Shown here piece after piece: positions 1 through 10,959 of a DNA stretch of 33,430 nt (position 1 is the first letter of the stretch; every line of letters begins with the position of its first letter). Origin of the DNA: Caryophanales bacterium (lineage in GTDB: Bacteria > Bacillota > Bacilli > Exiguobacteriales > Exiguobacteriaceae); the NCBI GenBank assembly GCA_902362975.1, contig CABIYO010000030.1, positions 1 through 33,430 on the forward strand, given 5' to 3'. A model generated the notes under the pieces. That model was given only the letters and a program-made list of their open reading frames with translations, was not told the origin of the DNA and did no database searches. The translations under genes were made by a program, and so were the position numbers.

Positions 1-75
1 CCCCGTGAGCGAACAAGTCGCTCACGGGGGCCTCTTTTTTAGAAAATTACTGGGTTATGTCCCAGCCTCTTTACC
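1..75. repeat. Right part of a hairpin repeat (copy 1)
   Basis: The window opens with a perfect 11-bp stem (1-11 with 19-29, loop 12-18), followed by a tract at 29-72 that recurs almost unchanged at 20251-20294. That tract contains a small inverted repeat, CTGGG-TTATGT-CCCAG (50-64). The left end lies outside the window. The hairpin core differs in sequence from the one in the second copy, while the right arm is conserved. This fits a small non-coding MITE-like repeat; the identification is inference. Confidence 0.6.
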
Positions 76-132
76 ATTTTTCAATATGGCTAAAAGAAGT
101 ATCTAGACATAATTATATAAGGAGCATTCCTG

Positions 133-423
133 TTAGAAGGATTTTCGGGGACTTGAACAAACAATAGCATATTGCAGAATTGATTTTTCTAAATCTCCGG
201 GAAATTTCTTATTTAAAGAGTTTAACTCAGAATAGTAAACACTATAGCTATCTACTTTTGAAAACAACTCTTCTATTTTCTTCACAATTCTAAATTGTTC
301 TTCAATAGGAGGGAGTGGAACAAGTAAACTTTTCATAGATTTTAATGAGACATTCTTTATTGTTGATCCCGTGGCACTGGTTGTAGCATATTTTTTAAAA
401 TACTCAGATTGTAGCAACCACTT
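133..423 (-). pseudogene. hsdS: Type I restriction specificity subunit (HsdS) remnant
   Basis: The minus strand encodes about 90 residues typical of the end of an HsdS target-recognition domain: LLQSEYFKKYATTSATGST, then VPLPPIEEQFRIVKKIEEL and the start of the conserved coiled-coil spacer. HsdS is the DNA-specificity subunit of type I restriction-modification enzymes and is normally about 400 residues. Here both ends are lost. Upstream, the reading runs into antisense transposase sequence at about 410-423. Downstream, the usual ILQ(K/Y)A motif is followed by unrelated residues from about position 165. The stretch is clearly richer in A+T than the neighbouring genes, as expected for acquired DNA. 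No hsdR or hsdM is present. It cannot encode a working subunit. Confidence 0.7.
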
Positions 424-1253
424 GTTATGGTCGTTCAATCGCTGATGTAGCAAGTGAATACGAGCTGCCGTATACAACGGTTGAACGCTGGTTTTACACG
501 TATGCATCGGATCAATTAGTCGAAGAAACGGCCAAACATATTTGTGTGGATGAGTTTGCTTTACGTAAAGGACACAATTATGCGACCAGTGTTTTGAACG
601 CTGAAACAGGACGAATTTTAGCCATTGTTCCTCATCGAAATCAAGCAGCGATTGAAGCCGTTTTAAACCAAGTAATGGGCAAAATTCGGACCGTCATTAG
701 TGATTTTGCGCCTACAATGGCAGGCGCAATTAAAGCGGTTTTTCCAACTGCGGTTCATGTGCTGGACCGTTTTCACTTAGTTCAGTTTTTTACCGATGCC
801 CAGCAACGAAGACGACGCTATTTAGGTGAAGCGAATAAGCATCATAAGTCTCGCTTTATTGACCGTTGTTTAGCTCGAAAGCCCGAACAATTATCGGCAG
901 AAGAACGTGGTTTTGTGCAGGAATGGCATCTTGAAGATAGCCACACAAAGCACATTTATCAAGCACTGAACCACATGCGCTATGTGTTAAAAGCAACGAC
1001 AGTGACACAAGCCAAAAAGAGATTAAAGGATTGGTTAAAACGTTACCAATTTCATACGTGTGGTGTCGTTGCGAAAATTGCCAAGACCGTACTTGCACGA
1101 GAAGAAGCGATGATAAATACCATTTGTTCACCCTTCTCGAATGGCATCATGGAAGGCACAAATAATAAAATCAAACTCATCAAAAGACGTGGATTTGGTT
1201 ATCGAAATGATGCCCATCTTTTCCTTCGATTACGATTGGAAACAGGGCATTGA
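411..1253 (+). pseudogene. ISL3-family transposase, N-terminus missing
   Basis: The open frame runs from the junction at about 411 to the stop at 1251-1253, giving roughly 280 residues of an enzyme that is usually about 400. The missing part is the N-terminal zinc-binding region. What remains begins inside the helix-turn-helix (GRSIADVASEYELPYTTVER) and includes the DDE catalytic core: first Asp in ICVDEFALRKGHNYATS, second in VISDFAPTM and Glu in GIMEGTNNKIKLIKRRGFGY. The C-terminus (LRLETGH) appears intact. An ATG at 546 could in principle start a 235-residue product, but it would lack the DNA-binding domain and I see no good ribosome binding site. Family assignment (IS204/IS1001/IS1096/IS1165 group) is from recalled motifs and is secure; activity is unlikely. 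Confidence 0.75.
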
Positions 1254-1284
1254 TTTTGTCATCCCCGACTTATGGTGATGAACC
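411..1284 (+). mobile_element. Left-truncated ISL3-family insertion sequence
   Basis: The segment carries the transposase 3' part and, just after its stop codon, a plausible right terminal inverted repeat. Read on the minus strand from 1284 this begins GGTTCATCACCATAAGTC, the GGTTC-type end usual for ISL3-family elements. No matching left repeat is present; the left side ends abruptly against the hsdS remnant at about 410. The element should be unable to move by itself. Confidence 0.65.
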
Positions 1285-1380
1285 TATTTTTTTACACATT
1301 TTCTTCCCTCACTTTCGGACGTTATTATAACGATTCGATGGCGCTCTACGAGATGCGACTGAACCAGACGAGCACGACAC

Positions 1381-1421
1381 AAAAAAGCGTCGACGGGTCA
1401 CGATGACCTGCCGGCGCTTTT
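1381..1421 (-). terminator. Intrinsic terminator of the suf operon
   Basis: A long imperfect stem (1383-1400 with 1404-1421, loop CGA) is followed on the minus strand by six T residues (1381-1386). It lies about 110 bases past the sufB stop. T runs on both sides could make it bidirectional. Apart from this hairpin and the end of the insertion sequence, 1285-1530 shows no gene. Confidence 0.65.
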
Positions 1422-1532
1422 GGCGTTTTTCGGGTGCCGTTTCCCTCTTCGGTCAGACAACTTTGAGGGCTGGCTGAGGGCTGAGGCGTTTTTTAGAGCC
1501 TAAAACCCCTTGAAAACGTTGGTGTTAAGCCG

Positions 1533-2930
1533 TTATCCAATCGAACCTTCCATCTCGAACTTGATGAGACGGTTCATTTCGACCGCATATTCCATCGGCA
1601 ATTCTTTTGTGAATGGCTCGATGAAGCCCATTACAATCATTTCTGTCGCTTCTTCTTCCGAGATACCACGGCTCATGAGGTAGAAGAGTTGCTCTTCTGA
1701 CACTTTTGAGACTTTCGCTTCGTGCTCGAGCGACACTTGGTCGTTCAAGATTTCATTGTACGGGATTGTATCTGACGTCGACTCGTTGTCCATGATGAGC
1801 GTATCACACTCGATGTTCGAGCGTGCGCCCTTCGCCTTACGACCAAAGTGGACGATTCCACGGTACGATACTTTTCCGCCTTGTTTTGAAATCGATTTCG
1901 AGACGATAGACGACGACGTGTTTGGTGCGAGGTGAATCATTTTTGCGCCAGCGTCTTGGTGCTGTCCTTTACCAGCGAGGGCGATTGAGAGTGTCATCCC
2001 ACGTGCGCCTTCCCCTTTCAAGATGACAGCCGGGTATTTCATTGTGAGTTTCGAGCCGATGTTTCCATCGATCCACTCCATTGATCCACCCGCTTCACAG
2101 ACTGCACGTTTCGTTACCAAGTTGTAGACGTTGTTCGCCCAGTTTTGGATCGTCGTGTAACGGCAATATGCATCTTTGTTGACGAAGATCTCAACGACTG
2201 CTGAGTGAAGCGAGTTCGTTGTGTAAACCGGTGCCGTACATCCTTCGACGTAATGAACCGATGCGCCTTCGTCGACGATGATGAGCGTACGCTCGAATTG
2301 ACCCATGTTTTCCGAGTTGATGCGGAAATAGGCTTGGAGCGGTTGATCGAGTTTTACGCCTTTTGGTACGTAGATGAACGAGCCACCCGACCAAACTGCT
2401 GAGTTGAGGGCCGCAAACTTATTGTCCGTCGGCGGGATCAACTTCCCGAAGTACTCTTTGAAGATCTCTTCGTCTTCTTTGAGGGCTGTGTCTGTATCTT
2501 TGAAGATGACACCTTTTTCTTCGAAGTCTTCTTGCATGCTGTGGTAGACAACCTCAGACTCATACTGAGCCGAGACACCTGCCAAGTATTTTTGCTCTGC
2601 TTCTGGGATACCGAGCTTGTCAAACGTACGTTTGATTTCTTCTGGTACCTCGTCCCATGAGCGTTCTGTCTTCTCAGATGGTTTGACATAGTACGTGATT
2701 TCGTCAAAATCAAGTGCCGAGAGGTCTCCACCCCATGTCGGCATCGCCATCTTGTTGAAGTGATCCAACGACTTCAAACGGAAGTCGAGCATCCATTGTG
2801 GCTCTTCTTTCATGCGCGAGATCGTCTCTACGATTTCTGTCGTCAAGCCACGGCCTGAACGGAAAATCGAAACGTCCCGATCATGGAAGCCGTATTTATA
2901 ATCGCCAATTTCCGGCATGTTCTTTGCCAT
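1533..2930 (-). CDS. sufB: Fe-S cluster assembly scaffold protein SufB
   Basis: This 465-residue protein is the scaffold subunit of the cytosolic SUF machine, which builds Fe-S clusters on the SufBC2D complex and passes them to apoproteins. Length and sequence match Bacillota SufB throughout, including the beta-helix core ([40 protein letters not shown]) and the C-terminal FLMSRG-type stretch [20 protein letters not shown], which is shared with SufD. The ATG at 2930 follows GGAGGAGACCGAT. It is the last gene of sufC-sufD-sufS-sufU-sufB, 19 bases after sufU, with a terminator downstream. Nothing suggests damage. Confidence 0.97.
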   Translation of the reverse strand: MAKNMPEIGDYKYGFHDRDVSIFRSGRGLTTEIVETISRMKEEPQWMLDFRLKSLDHFNKMAMPTWGGDLSALDFDEITYYVKPSEKTERSWDEVPEEIKRTFDKLGIPEAEQKYLAGVSAQYESEVVYHSMQEDFEEKGVIFKDTDTALKEDEEIFKEYFGKLIPPTDNKFAALNSAVWSGGSFIYVPKGVKLDQPLQAYFRINSENMGQFERTLIIVDEGASVHYVEGCTAPVYTTNSLHSAVVEIFVNKDAYCRYTTIQNWANNVYNLVTKRAVCEAGGSMEWIDGNIGSKLTMKYPAVILKGEGARGMTLSIALAGKGQHQDAGAKMIHLAPNTSSSIVSKSISKQGGKVSYRGIVHFGRKAKGARSNIECDTLIMDNESTSDTIPYNEILNDQVSLEHEAKVSKVSEEQLFYLMSRGISEEEATEMIVMGFIEPFTKELPMEYAVEMNRLIKFEMEGSIG

Positions 2931-2949
2931 ATCGGTCTCCTCCTTCTCC

Positions 2950-5864
<2,915 letters not shown>

Positions 5865-5876
5865 CGTACAGCCTCC

Positions 5877-6656
5877 TTACGCTTCTGTGTCTACTGTCAT
5901 TCCGAGTTCTTGCTTCACCCAGTCGTAACCTTCTGCCTCGAGTCGTTGTGCGAGCTCTTTACCACCAGACATGACGATTTTCCCGTCCATCATGATGTGT
6001 ACGAAGTCTGGCTCGATATAGTTGAGAAGACGTTGGTAGTGCGTGATGATCAAGCAACCAAACTCTTCTGAACGCATTTCGTTTACGCCTTTGGCAACAA
6101 CTTTAAGAGCATCGATATCAAGACCTGAGTCGATTTCATCCAAAATAGCAATGTTCGGTTGAATCATCATCATTTGAAGAATTTCGTTACGTTTTTTCTC
6201 ACCGCCTGAGAATCCTTCGTTTAAGTAACGGTGTGCCATTTCTGAAGGGATTTCGAGAAGTTCCATCTTCGCATCGAGTTCACGGATGAACTTCATGAGC
6301 GAGATTTCTTGACCTTCTTCACGACGCGCATTGATTGCTGAACGCAAGAAGTCCGCGTTTGTGACACCACTGATTTCAGCCGGGTACTGCATCGCAAGGA
6401 ACATTCCTGCTTGTGCGCGCTCGTCAACTTCCATCTCGAGAACATCTTCACCGTTTAATTCGACGCTTCCCCCAGTGACCTCATAAAGTGGATGACCCAT
6501 GAGTGCTGATGCGAGTGTTGATTTACCAGTCCCGTTCGGACCCATGATGGCATGAATTTCGCCACCTTTAATTTCTAGGTTAAGACCTTTGACAATCTCT
6601 TTTCCTTCGATTGAGACGCGGAGGTCATCAATTTTCAATTGTGGTACGTTAGACAT
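5877..6656 (-). CDS. sufC: SUF system ATPase SufC
   Basis: SufC (259 residues) is the ABC-type ATPase that drives conformational change of the SufB-SufD scaffold. It is cytosolic, with no transporter partner. Walker A is GPNGTGKST, the signature is FSGGEKKRNE and Walker B is IAILDEIDSGLD. The frame is open to an ATG at 6686, but the ATG at 6656 follows GGAAGGGG at about seven bases and gives the usual N-terminus (MSNVPQLKIDDLRVSIEGKE), so I chose it. It is the first gene of the operon; promoter and palindrome lie at 6699-6744. Confidence 0.96.
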   Translation of the reverse strand: MSNVPQLKIDDLRVSIEGKEIVKGLNLEIKGGEIHAIMGPNGTGKSTLASALMGHPLYEVTGGSVELNGEDVLEMEVDERAQAGMFLAMQYPAEISGVTNADFLRSAINARREEGQEISLMKFIRELDAKMELLEIPSEMAHRYLNEGFSGGEKKRNEILQMMMIQPNIAILDEIDSGLDIDALKVVAKGVNEMRSEEFGCLIITHYQRLLNYIEPDFVHIMMDGKIVMSGGKELAQRLEAEGYDWVKQELGMTVDTEA

Positions 6657-6698
6657 TCGGATACCCCTTCCGTATTTTCTCGCCATAGTGAATGGCGT

Positions 6699-6744
6699 AG
6701 ATTAGATATATTCTAATCTTAGACTAGTCATTTTTTTATTTCAA
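6699..6744 (-). promoter_or_regulatory. Probable suf promoter overlapped by a palindrome
   Basis: On the minus strand a -35 TTGAAA (6739-6744) and a -10 TAAGAT (6716-6721) are separated by 17 bases. A perfect palindrome, AGATTAGA-n5-TCTAATCT (6699-6719), covers the -10 and the expected start point, where a repressor would act. A second dyad, CGCCAT-n5-ATGGCG (6681-6697), follows in the leader. The regulator is unknown. Confidence 0.5.
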
Positions 6745-6756
6745 GCGACTCACCTT

Positions 6757-6794
6757 AGAATTCATTCTCAATAGAATGATAAAAGTTGAGAATG
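6757..6794. promoter_or_regulatory. Cluster of ATTCT/AGAAT half-sites upstream of suf
   Basis: Upstream of the suf -35 lie AGAAT-TC-ATTCT (6757-6768), CATTCT-CAAT-AGAATG (6763-6778) and a further GAGAATG (6788-6794). Overlapping dyads of this kind suggest a protein-binding site. They resemble Fur/PerR-type half-sites, but the spacing does not fit the 7-1-7 rule. Confidence 0.35.
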
Positions 6795-6816
6795 CTAATA
6801 GTAGGAAATCAAGACA

Positions 6817-8031
6817 TCATCCGGCATTCTCTTCGACGAGTGCGAGGACTGCTTTCCGCTCGCGAGCAGCAGCCGCGAAGAAGAAGGCACCACACCCCGT
6901 CAAGAGTGCCAAACTTCCGAACACAGGAAGCGACGACTGACCGAATGTATCCAGTAACACGCCACCGATAATCGGTCCGATTGTCTGTCCGAGTGACGTC
7001 AATCCCATCGCCCCGAAATAAGTGCCCCGTAAATGTTCCGGCGCGAGTTCATCCGTCAAGACGTCCGTCATGGTGAACATCAACACCTCACCGACGGTAA
7101 AGATGGCCATCGCGACAAAGAGTACCCACTCGACCGTCGCAAATCCGATGAGCAAAAGTCCGAATGACAACGTCGAAATACCGAAGAAGAGTGACTTGAT
7201 CGGGGAGACTCGAATCCCGAAACGCATGATTGGATATTGGACGACGAGGACCGTGATGGCGTTCGTCGTCAATAAATAGGCGAACAATCTCGAACCATCC
7301 TCAAGTCCGTCGCGTAACGCGACGAATTGCGGGAGCGTCGAATTGAACTGGCTATAGCCGATAATCGCAAAAATCATTCCAATAATCACCGCCCGAAACG
7401 TCCGGTCATCTCTTAGGACACGAAACGTCTCCGTCAGGCGCGGGCGTGCCTTGATTCCGTCCCCTTCTTCAAACGGATATTTGTAAAACAAGCTAGATAT
7501 AATGATCCCATATAATATGTAGACAGCCGTCACGACGAAGAATGCAGTCTTCACACCAGTGAGTGACAAAACGATAGCCAAGAGTGGCCCGATGGCCGCG
7601 GCGATATTGATCATGAAGTAACGGACGTTATATACGATGACCCGTTGGTCCGCCTGTGTCGTATCACTGATGAGTGCACGCGAAGCAGGTTCTAAGAAGG
7701 ACCGTGACATCCCCATCAACATCGATAGCATGTAAAACCAAAACAGTTCCGTCGCAAGTGCGAGACCAGCGAACGTTACGGCATTCAGCACGATCCCAAT
7801 CAACATGAGCTGTTTTCGTCCATACCGATCAGAGAGTGTCCCCCCAAAGAAGCTCATGAACAGACCTGAAAGTGCCGTCACGGCAAAGATCGTTCCGATC
7901 ACACTCGCTGAAAAGCCGAGCGTAGCCAGATAGATCGCAAAAAATGGCATGACAAAAAACGTCGCCAGTCGTGCAAAAAACGTCCCGAACAGGACGCCCC
8001 ACGTCAGTGGATGAATCTGTCTGAGCTTCAT
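6817..8031 (-). CDS. MFS family transporter, probable drug exporter
   Basis: This is a 404-residue integral membrane protein of the major facilitator superfamily with about 12 hydrophobic segments. The family's cytoplasmic loop between helices 2 and 3 is visible as GGTLSDRYGRKQLMLIG, and the N-terminal pattern (FFARLATFFVMPFFAIYLAT) fits the multidrug/MdtH-like exporters of Bacillales. Substrate cannot be told from sequence. The ATG at 8031 follows AAGGGGGGATTTGG. It sits alone between the suf and met operons; a terminator-like hairpin at 8100-8124 separates it from metQ upstream. Confidence 0.85.
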   Translation of the reverse strand: MKLRQIHPLTWGVLFGTFFARLATFFVMPFFAIYLATLGFSASVIGTIFAVTALSGLFMSFFGGTLSDRYGRKQLMLIGIVLNAVTFAGLALATELFWFYMLSMLMGMSRSFLEPASRALISDTTQADQRVIVYNVRYFMINIAAAIGPLLAIVLSLTGVKTAFFVVTAVYILYGIIISSLFYKYPFEEGDGIKARPRLTETFRVLRDDRTFRAVIIGMIFAIIGYSQFNSTLPQFVALRDGLEDGSRLFAYLLTTNAITVLVVQYPIMRFGIRVSPIKSLFFGISTLSFGLLLIGFATVEWVLFVAMAIFTVGEVLMFTMTDVLTDELAPEHLRGTYFGAMGLTSLGQTIGPIIGGVLLDTFGQSSLPVFGSLALLTGCGAFFFAAAARERKAVLALVEENAG

Positions 8032-8092
8032 CCAAATCCCCCCTTTTCTTTCATATATGTAGTGTACTTCTCTTTATGAAAGAACACTAGAC

Positions 8093-8124
8093 AAAAAAAG
8101 ACCCAGGAGGAAGTCTCCTGAGTC
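8093..8124 (-). terminator. Intrinsic terminator of the met operon
   Basis: A 10-bp stem with one mismatch (8100-8109 with 8115-8124, loop GAAGT) is followed on the minus strand by seven T residues. It begins nine bases after the metQ stop codon. Confidence 0.8.
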
Positions 8125-8132
8125 GAAATGAC

Positions 8133-8966
8133 TTATTGTTTGACCGGTACGACCGCACCTTTGTATTCGTCCAAGATCCACTGTTGTGTCTCTTCAGACG
8201 TCAATACTTCGAGGAGTGCCTTGACGCGCTCGTCTTCTTCGTCCCCTTCACGCGTGACGATCAAGTTGACGTATGGTGAGTCTTCCCCTTCGAGTGCAAT
8301 CGCATCTTCGAGTGGGTTGAGACCTGCATCGATTGCATAGTTCGTGTTGATGAGGACCGCATCGCCTTCTCCATTCTTGTAAGCCGTTGGAAGAAGTGCT
8401 GCTTCCACGTCCGTCTTGAATTTCAAGTCTTTCGGGTTGTCGACGATGTCAGCGACTGTCGCATCGACCGTTTTGCCTTCCGCAAGCGTGATGAGACCTT
8501 CTGACTGGAGCATCGTAAGGATTCGTCCGTGGTCAGCGACCGATGAGCTCATGATGATTTCCGCTCCTTCAGGAAGCTCGTCAAGCGATTTGTATTTTTG
8601 TGAGTAGACACCGATTGGCTCGATGTGCACGCCACCTGCTGATGCGAATTTGTAGTCTTTGTTCTCAGCCATTTGTGACTTAAGGTATGGCTCGTGTTGG
8701 AAGTAGTTCGCATCGAGCTCCCCGCTCGCGAGCGTCTTGTTCGGAAGCACGTAGTCTTGGAACTTCTTGATTTCGAGTTTGTAACCTTTTGCTTCATATT
8801 CTTCTTGTACGTGTTCTAAAATCTCAGCGTGCGGCACGTTTGACGCACCAACGATCAATGTTTTTTCATCGCCAGAACCTGTTTCTGCCTCTTCCCCGCC
8901 GCAAGCCGCGAGAACCGTGAATGCTGATAATGCTGTCAATCCGAGTACTGTTTTCCAAGTTTTCAT
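8133..8966 (-). CDS. metQ: Methionine-binding lipoprotein MetQ
   Basis: MetQ (277 residues) is the NlpA-family substrate-binding lipoprotein of the methionine ABC importer. The signal peptide MKTWKTVLGLTALSAFTVLA ends at a lipobox whose cysteine (LAAC-GG) would be lipidated, anchoring it outside the membrane. The mature part has the family's DYVLPNKTLASGELDANYFQ and INTNYAIDAGLNP stretches. The frame opens five codons earlier, but the ATG at 8966 has GGAGGG seven bases upstream and gives a proper signal peptide. It is the last gene of metN-metP-metQ, under the SAM-I riboswitch at 10754-10860. Confidence 0.95.
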   Translation of the reverse strand: MKTWKTVLGLTALSAFTVLAACGGEEAETGSGDEKTLIVGASNVPHAEILEHVQEEYEAKGYKLEIKKFQDYVLPNKTLASGELDANYFQHEPYLKSQMAENKDYKFASAGGVHIEPIGVYSQKYKSLDELPEGAEIIMSSSVADHGRILTMLQSEGLITLAEGKTVDATVADIVDNPKDLKFKTDVEAALLPTAYKNGEGDAVLINTNYAIDAGLNPLEDAIALEGEDSPYVNLIVTREGDEEDERVKALLEVLTSEETQQWILDEYKGAVVPVKQ

Positions 8967-8996
8967 AATGAATCCCTCCAAATGGTATATGTGTGA

Positions 8997-9659
8997 TTAT
9001 GCTGAACGTTTATCTATCTTTGTGACGAGTCGGTCACCGATGAATTGGATGACGAACACGATGATCAAGATGAGCACCGTCGCCACGAACGTGACGTCGT
9101 TTTGTGAGCGTTGGAATCCTTCCAAGAAGGCTAAGTTCCCGAGTCCGCCACCCCCGACGACCCCCGCCATCGCCGTGTAACCGACGATTGCTACGATGGT
9201 CACCGTGAGTCCCGAGACGATTGCCGGAAGAGCTTCTGGAATCAAGACTTTGTAGATGATTTGCCATTTTGTCGCTCCCATCGATTCGGCCGCTTCAATG
9301 ACCCCACGGTCGACTTCACGAAGCGCAAGTTCGACCATTCGAGCATAGAACGGTGCCGCTCCGATGATGAGCGCCGGAAGCGCCGCCGTCGAACCGAGCA
9401 TCGTACCAAGTAGGAACAACGTGAACGGGATGAGTAAGATAATTAAGATGATGAACGGGATCGAACGAAACACGTTGACGATCGCGCTGACGAAGACGTA
9501 AATCGGACGATTCTTCAATAAAAGCGATTCGTTTGTAATATAGAGAATCAAGCCTAAAGCCAGTCCGATCACAAACGTCGCCACACCTGCGACGAGCGTC
9601 ATGTATAACGTCTCCCAAGTCTGCTCCATCATAATTTGCCAATCTACATTAGGAAACAT
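8997..9659 (-). CDS. metP: Methionine ABC transporter permease MetP
   Basis: MetP (220 residues; MetI in enterobacteria) is the membrane subunit of the methionine importer. It has about five hydrophobic segments and the EAA loop that docks on the ATPase, EAAESMGATKWQIIYKVLIP, followed by EALPAIVSG. The ATG at 9659 lies inside the end of metN (11-base overlap) and is preceded by GGAGGTGG, so it is co-translated with the ATPase. Family membership is clear from motif and context. Confidence 0.95.
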   Translation of the reverse strand: MFPNVDWQIMMEQTWETLYMTLVAGVATFVIGLALGLILYITNESLLLKNRPIYVFVSAIVNVFRSIPFIILIILLIPFTLFLLGTMLGSTAALPALIIGAAPFYARMVELALREVDRGVIEAAESMGATKWQIIYKVLIPEALPAIVSGLTVTIVAIVGYTAMAGVVGGGGLGNLAFLEGFQRSQNDVTFVATVLILIIVFVIQFIGDRLVTKIDKRSA

Positions 9660-10677
9660 CGCTTTCCACCTCCACTTCTACGGATTGCGAACGAATCGAC
9701 GCGATGGCACGATCGATTTCACTTGCTTCCCCAATCAGTTGGATGAATAGCGTACCGAGCGCACCGACTTGTGACTGGGTCACGTTCCCGCCGATGATAT
9801 TGAATCCGATGTCATGCGTCTTGAGGACGTCAGATAAAATCGGTTGTTCTGCCGTCTCGTTCAAGAATTTCAATTTGACGATTTGACCGCTCGGATACCG
9901 TTCTTTAAGGTGTTCGAACGTGAGCGATAGATCGTCGACCGCCCCGATTTGTTTAACGAATTCTTTCGTGATCGGTTGCTCCGGATGTTGGAACACGTCC
10001 GAGACTTGACCGGTCTCAACGACTTTGCCGGCCTCCATCACGGCGACACGGTGACAAATTTTTTGGATGACATGCATCTCATGCGTGATGAGGACAATCG
10101 TCAATCCGAGCTTCTTATTGATGCTGACGAGCAGTTCGAGAATCGAATCCGTCGTCTTCGGGTCGAGCGCGCTTGTCGCTTCGTCACAGAGGAGAACCTC
10201 AGGATTTGTAGCGAGCGCGCGGGCGATCCCGACTCGCTGTTTTTGACCGCCCGACAGTTGCGATGGGTAGCTGTCCTCACGACCAGCCAAACCTACGAGC
10301 TCGACGAGTTCTTGGACGCGTCGTTTCCGCTCACTTGCCGGTACCCCGATCAGTTCGAGTGGGAAGCTGATGTTTTCTGCAACCGTGCGCGACCACAAAA
10401 GATTAAAGTGCTGGAAGACCATCGAGACGTTCTTGCGAACTCCTCGCAGTTCTTTCGGGCTGAGCTTCGTGAGCTCACTCCCGGCGACCTCGATTTCACC
10501 GCTTGACGGTGACTCGAGACGATTGAGTAATCGGATGAGCGTCGATTTCCCCGCTCCCGAATATCCGATTATTCCAAAAATTTCACCGCGATCAATTGTT
10601 AGTGACACATCATCGACCGCCTGGACACGACCATTCTTCGTATCGAACCATTTGGCGACGTTTCGTAATTGAATCAA
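9649..10677 (-). CDS. metN: Methionine ABC transporter ATPase MetN
   Basis: MetN (342 residues) powers methionine uptake. It has Walker A GYSGAGKST, signature LSGGQKQRVGIARALA and Walker B LLCDEATSALDP, then a C-terminal NIL regulatory domain (about residues 265-342) where methionine binds and inhibits transport in characterised members. The frame stays open upstream through the riboswitch terminator, but that cannot be protein. The start I choose is TTG at 10677, eight bases after AGGAGG, giving MIQLRNVAKWFDTKNG, which matches the family N-terminus. The intervening GTA codon is not a start. It is the first gene of the operon. Confidence 0.93.
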   Translation of the reverse strand: MIQLRNVAKWFDTKNGRVQAVDDVSLTIDRGEIFGIIGYSGAGKSTLIRLLNRLESPSSGEIEVAGSELTKLSPKELRGVRKNVSMVFQHFNLLWSRTVAENISFPLELIGVPASERKRRVQELVELVGLAGREDSYPSQLSGGQKQRVGIARALATNPEVLLCDEATSALDPKTTDSILELLVSINKKLGLTIVLITHEMHVIQKICHRVAVMEAGKVVETGQVSDVFQHPEQPITKEFVKQIGAVDDLSLTFEHLKERYPSGQIVKLKFLNETAEQPILSDVLKTHDIGFNIIGGNVTQSQVGALGTLFIQLIGEASEIDRAIASIRSQSVEVEVESDVS

Positions 10678-10696
10678 TACCTTTCCCTCCTGACAA

Positions 10697-10729
10697 CAAA
10701 AAAGCGCGCACGTTTGAGCAAACGTGCGC
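10697..10729 (-). terminator. Riboswitch-controlled terminator ahead of metN
   Basis: A 10-11 bp stem (10706-10716 with 10719-10729) is followed on the minus strand by seven T residues. It lies between the SAM-I aptamer and the metN ribosome binding site, as expected for the expression platform that stops transcription when SAM is bound. Confidence 0.85.
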
Positions 10730-10753
10730 ACTTTATCGTACGGACAACGATTG

Positions 10754-10860
10754 CTCTCATCTGTCAAGGTTTCTCACCTTGCTGGAATTAGCACCATTTC
10801 GGATTGCTCCGCGGTTGCTGGGCGTCATAGGGCCAGTCCCTCAGCCTCTCTTGATAAGAG
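10754..10860 (-). ncRNA. SAM-I (S-box) riboswitch
   Basis: The minus strand carries the S-box core in order: TATCAAGAGAGG, GAGGGACTGGCCC, CAGCAACC and GGTGCTAATTCC, closed by P1 CTCTTATC with GATGAGAG (10853-10860 with 10754-10761, one G-T pair). High SAM should stabilise the aptamer and allow the terminator at 10697-10729 to form, shutting off metNPQ. Confidence 0.96.
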
Positions 10861-10882
10861 TGTCGTGTATTCGATTAGATTT

Positions 10883-10911
10883 ATCATAGCGACAGTTTTT
10901 TCTGCTGTCAA
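10883..10911 (-). promoter_or_regulatory. met operon promoter
   Basis: TTGACA (10906-10911), a 17-base spacer and TATGAT (10883-10888) on the minus strand form a near-consensus SigA promoter. The start point would be about 15 bases ahead of the riboswitch. Confidence 0.8.
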
Positions 10912-10931
10912 ATCCTTTTTTCAAAAAAATT

Positions 10932-10959
10932 AAAAAAAGGTGCCGTCCGAGGACGACAC
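10932..10959 (-). terminator. Intrinsic terminator of the unassigned RNA
   Basis: An 8-bp stem with one G-T pair (10940-10947 with 10952-10959, loop of four) is followed on the minus strand by seven T residues. It lies 21 bases ahead of the met -35, so it separates the two transcripts. GGTGC/GCACC (10939-10943 with 10968-10972) could form instead of its base. Confidence 0.75.

Noticed and set aside
6756..6794. Classical Fur or PerR box upstream of suf
   Set aside because: The half-sites are similar but the spacing is 7-2-7 or 6-4-6 rather than 7-1-7, so I record only an unassigned dyad cluster.
10678..10767. Upstream extension of MetN by about 30 codons
   Set aside because: It runs across the riboswitch terminator and its T tract, has no ribosome binding site, and does not resemble the family N-terminus. 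The TTG at 10677 with AGGAGG fits.
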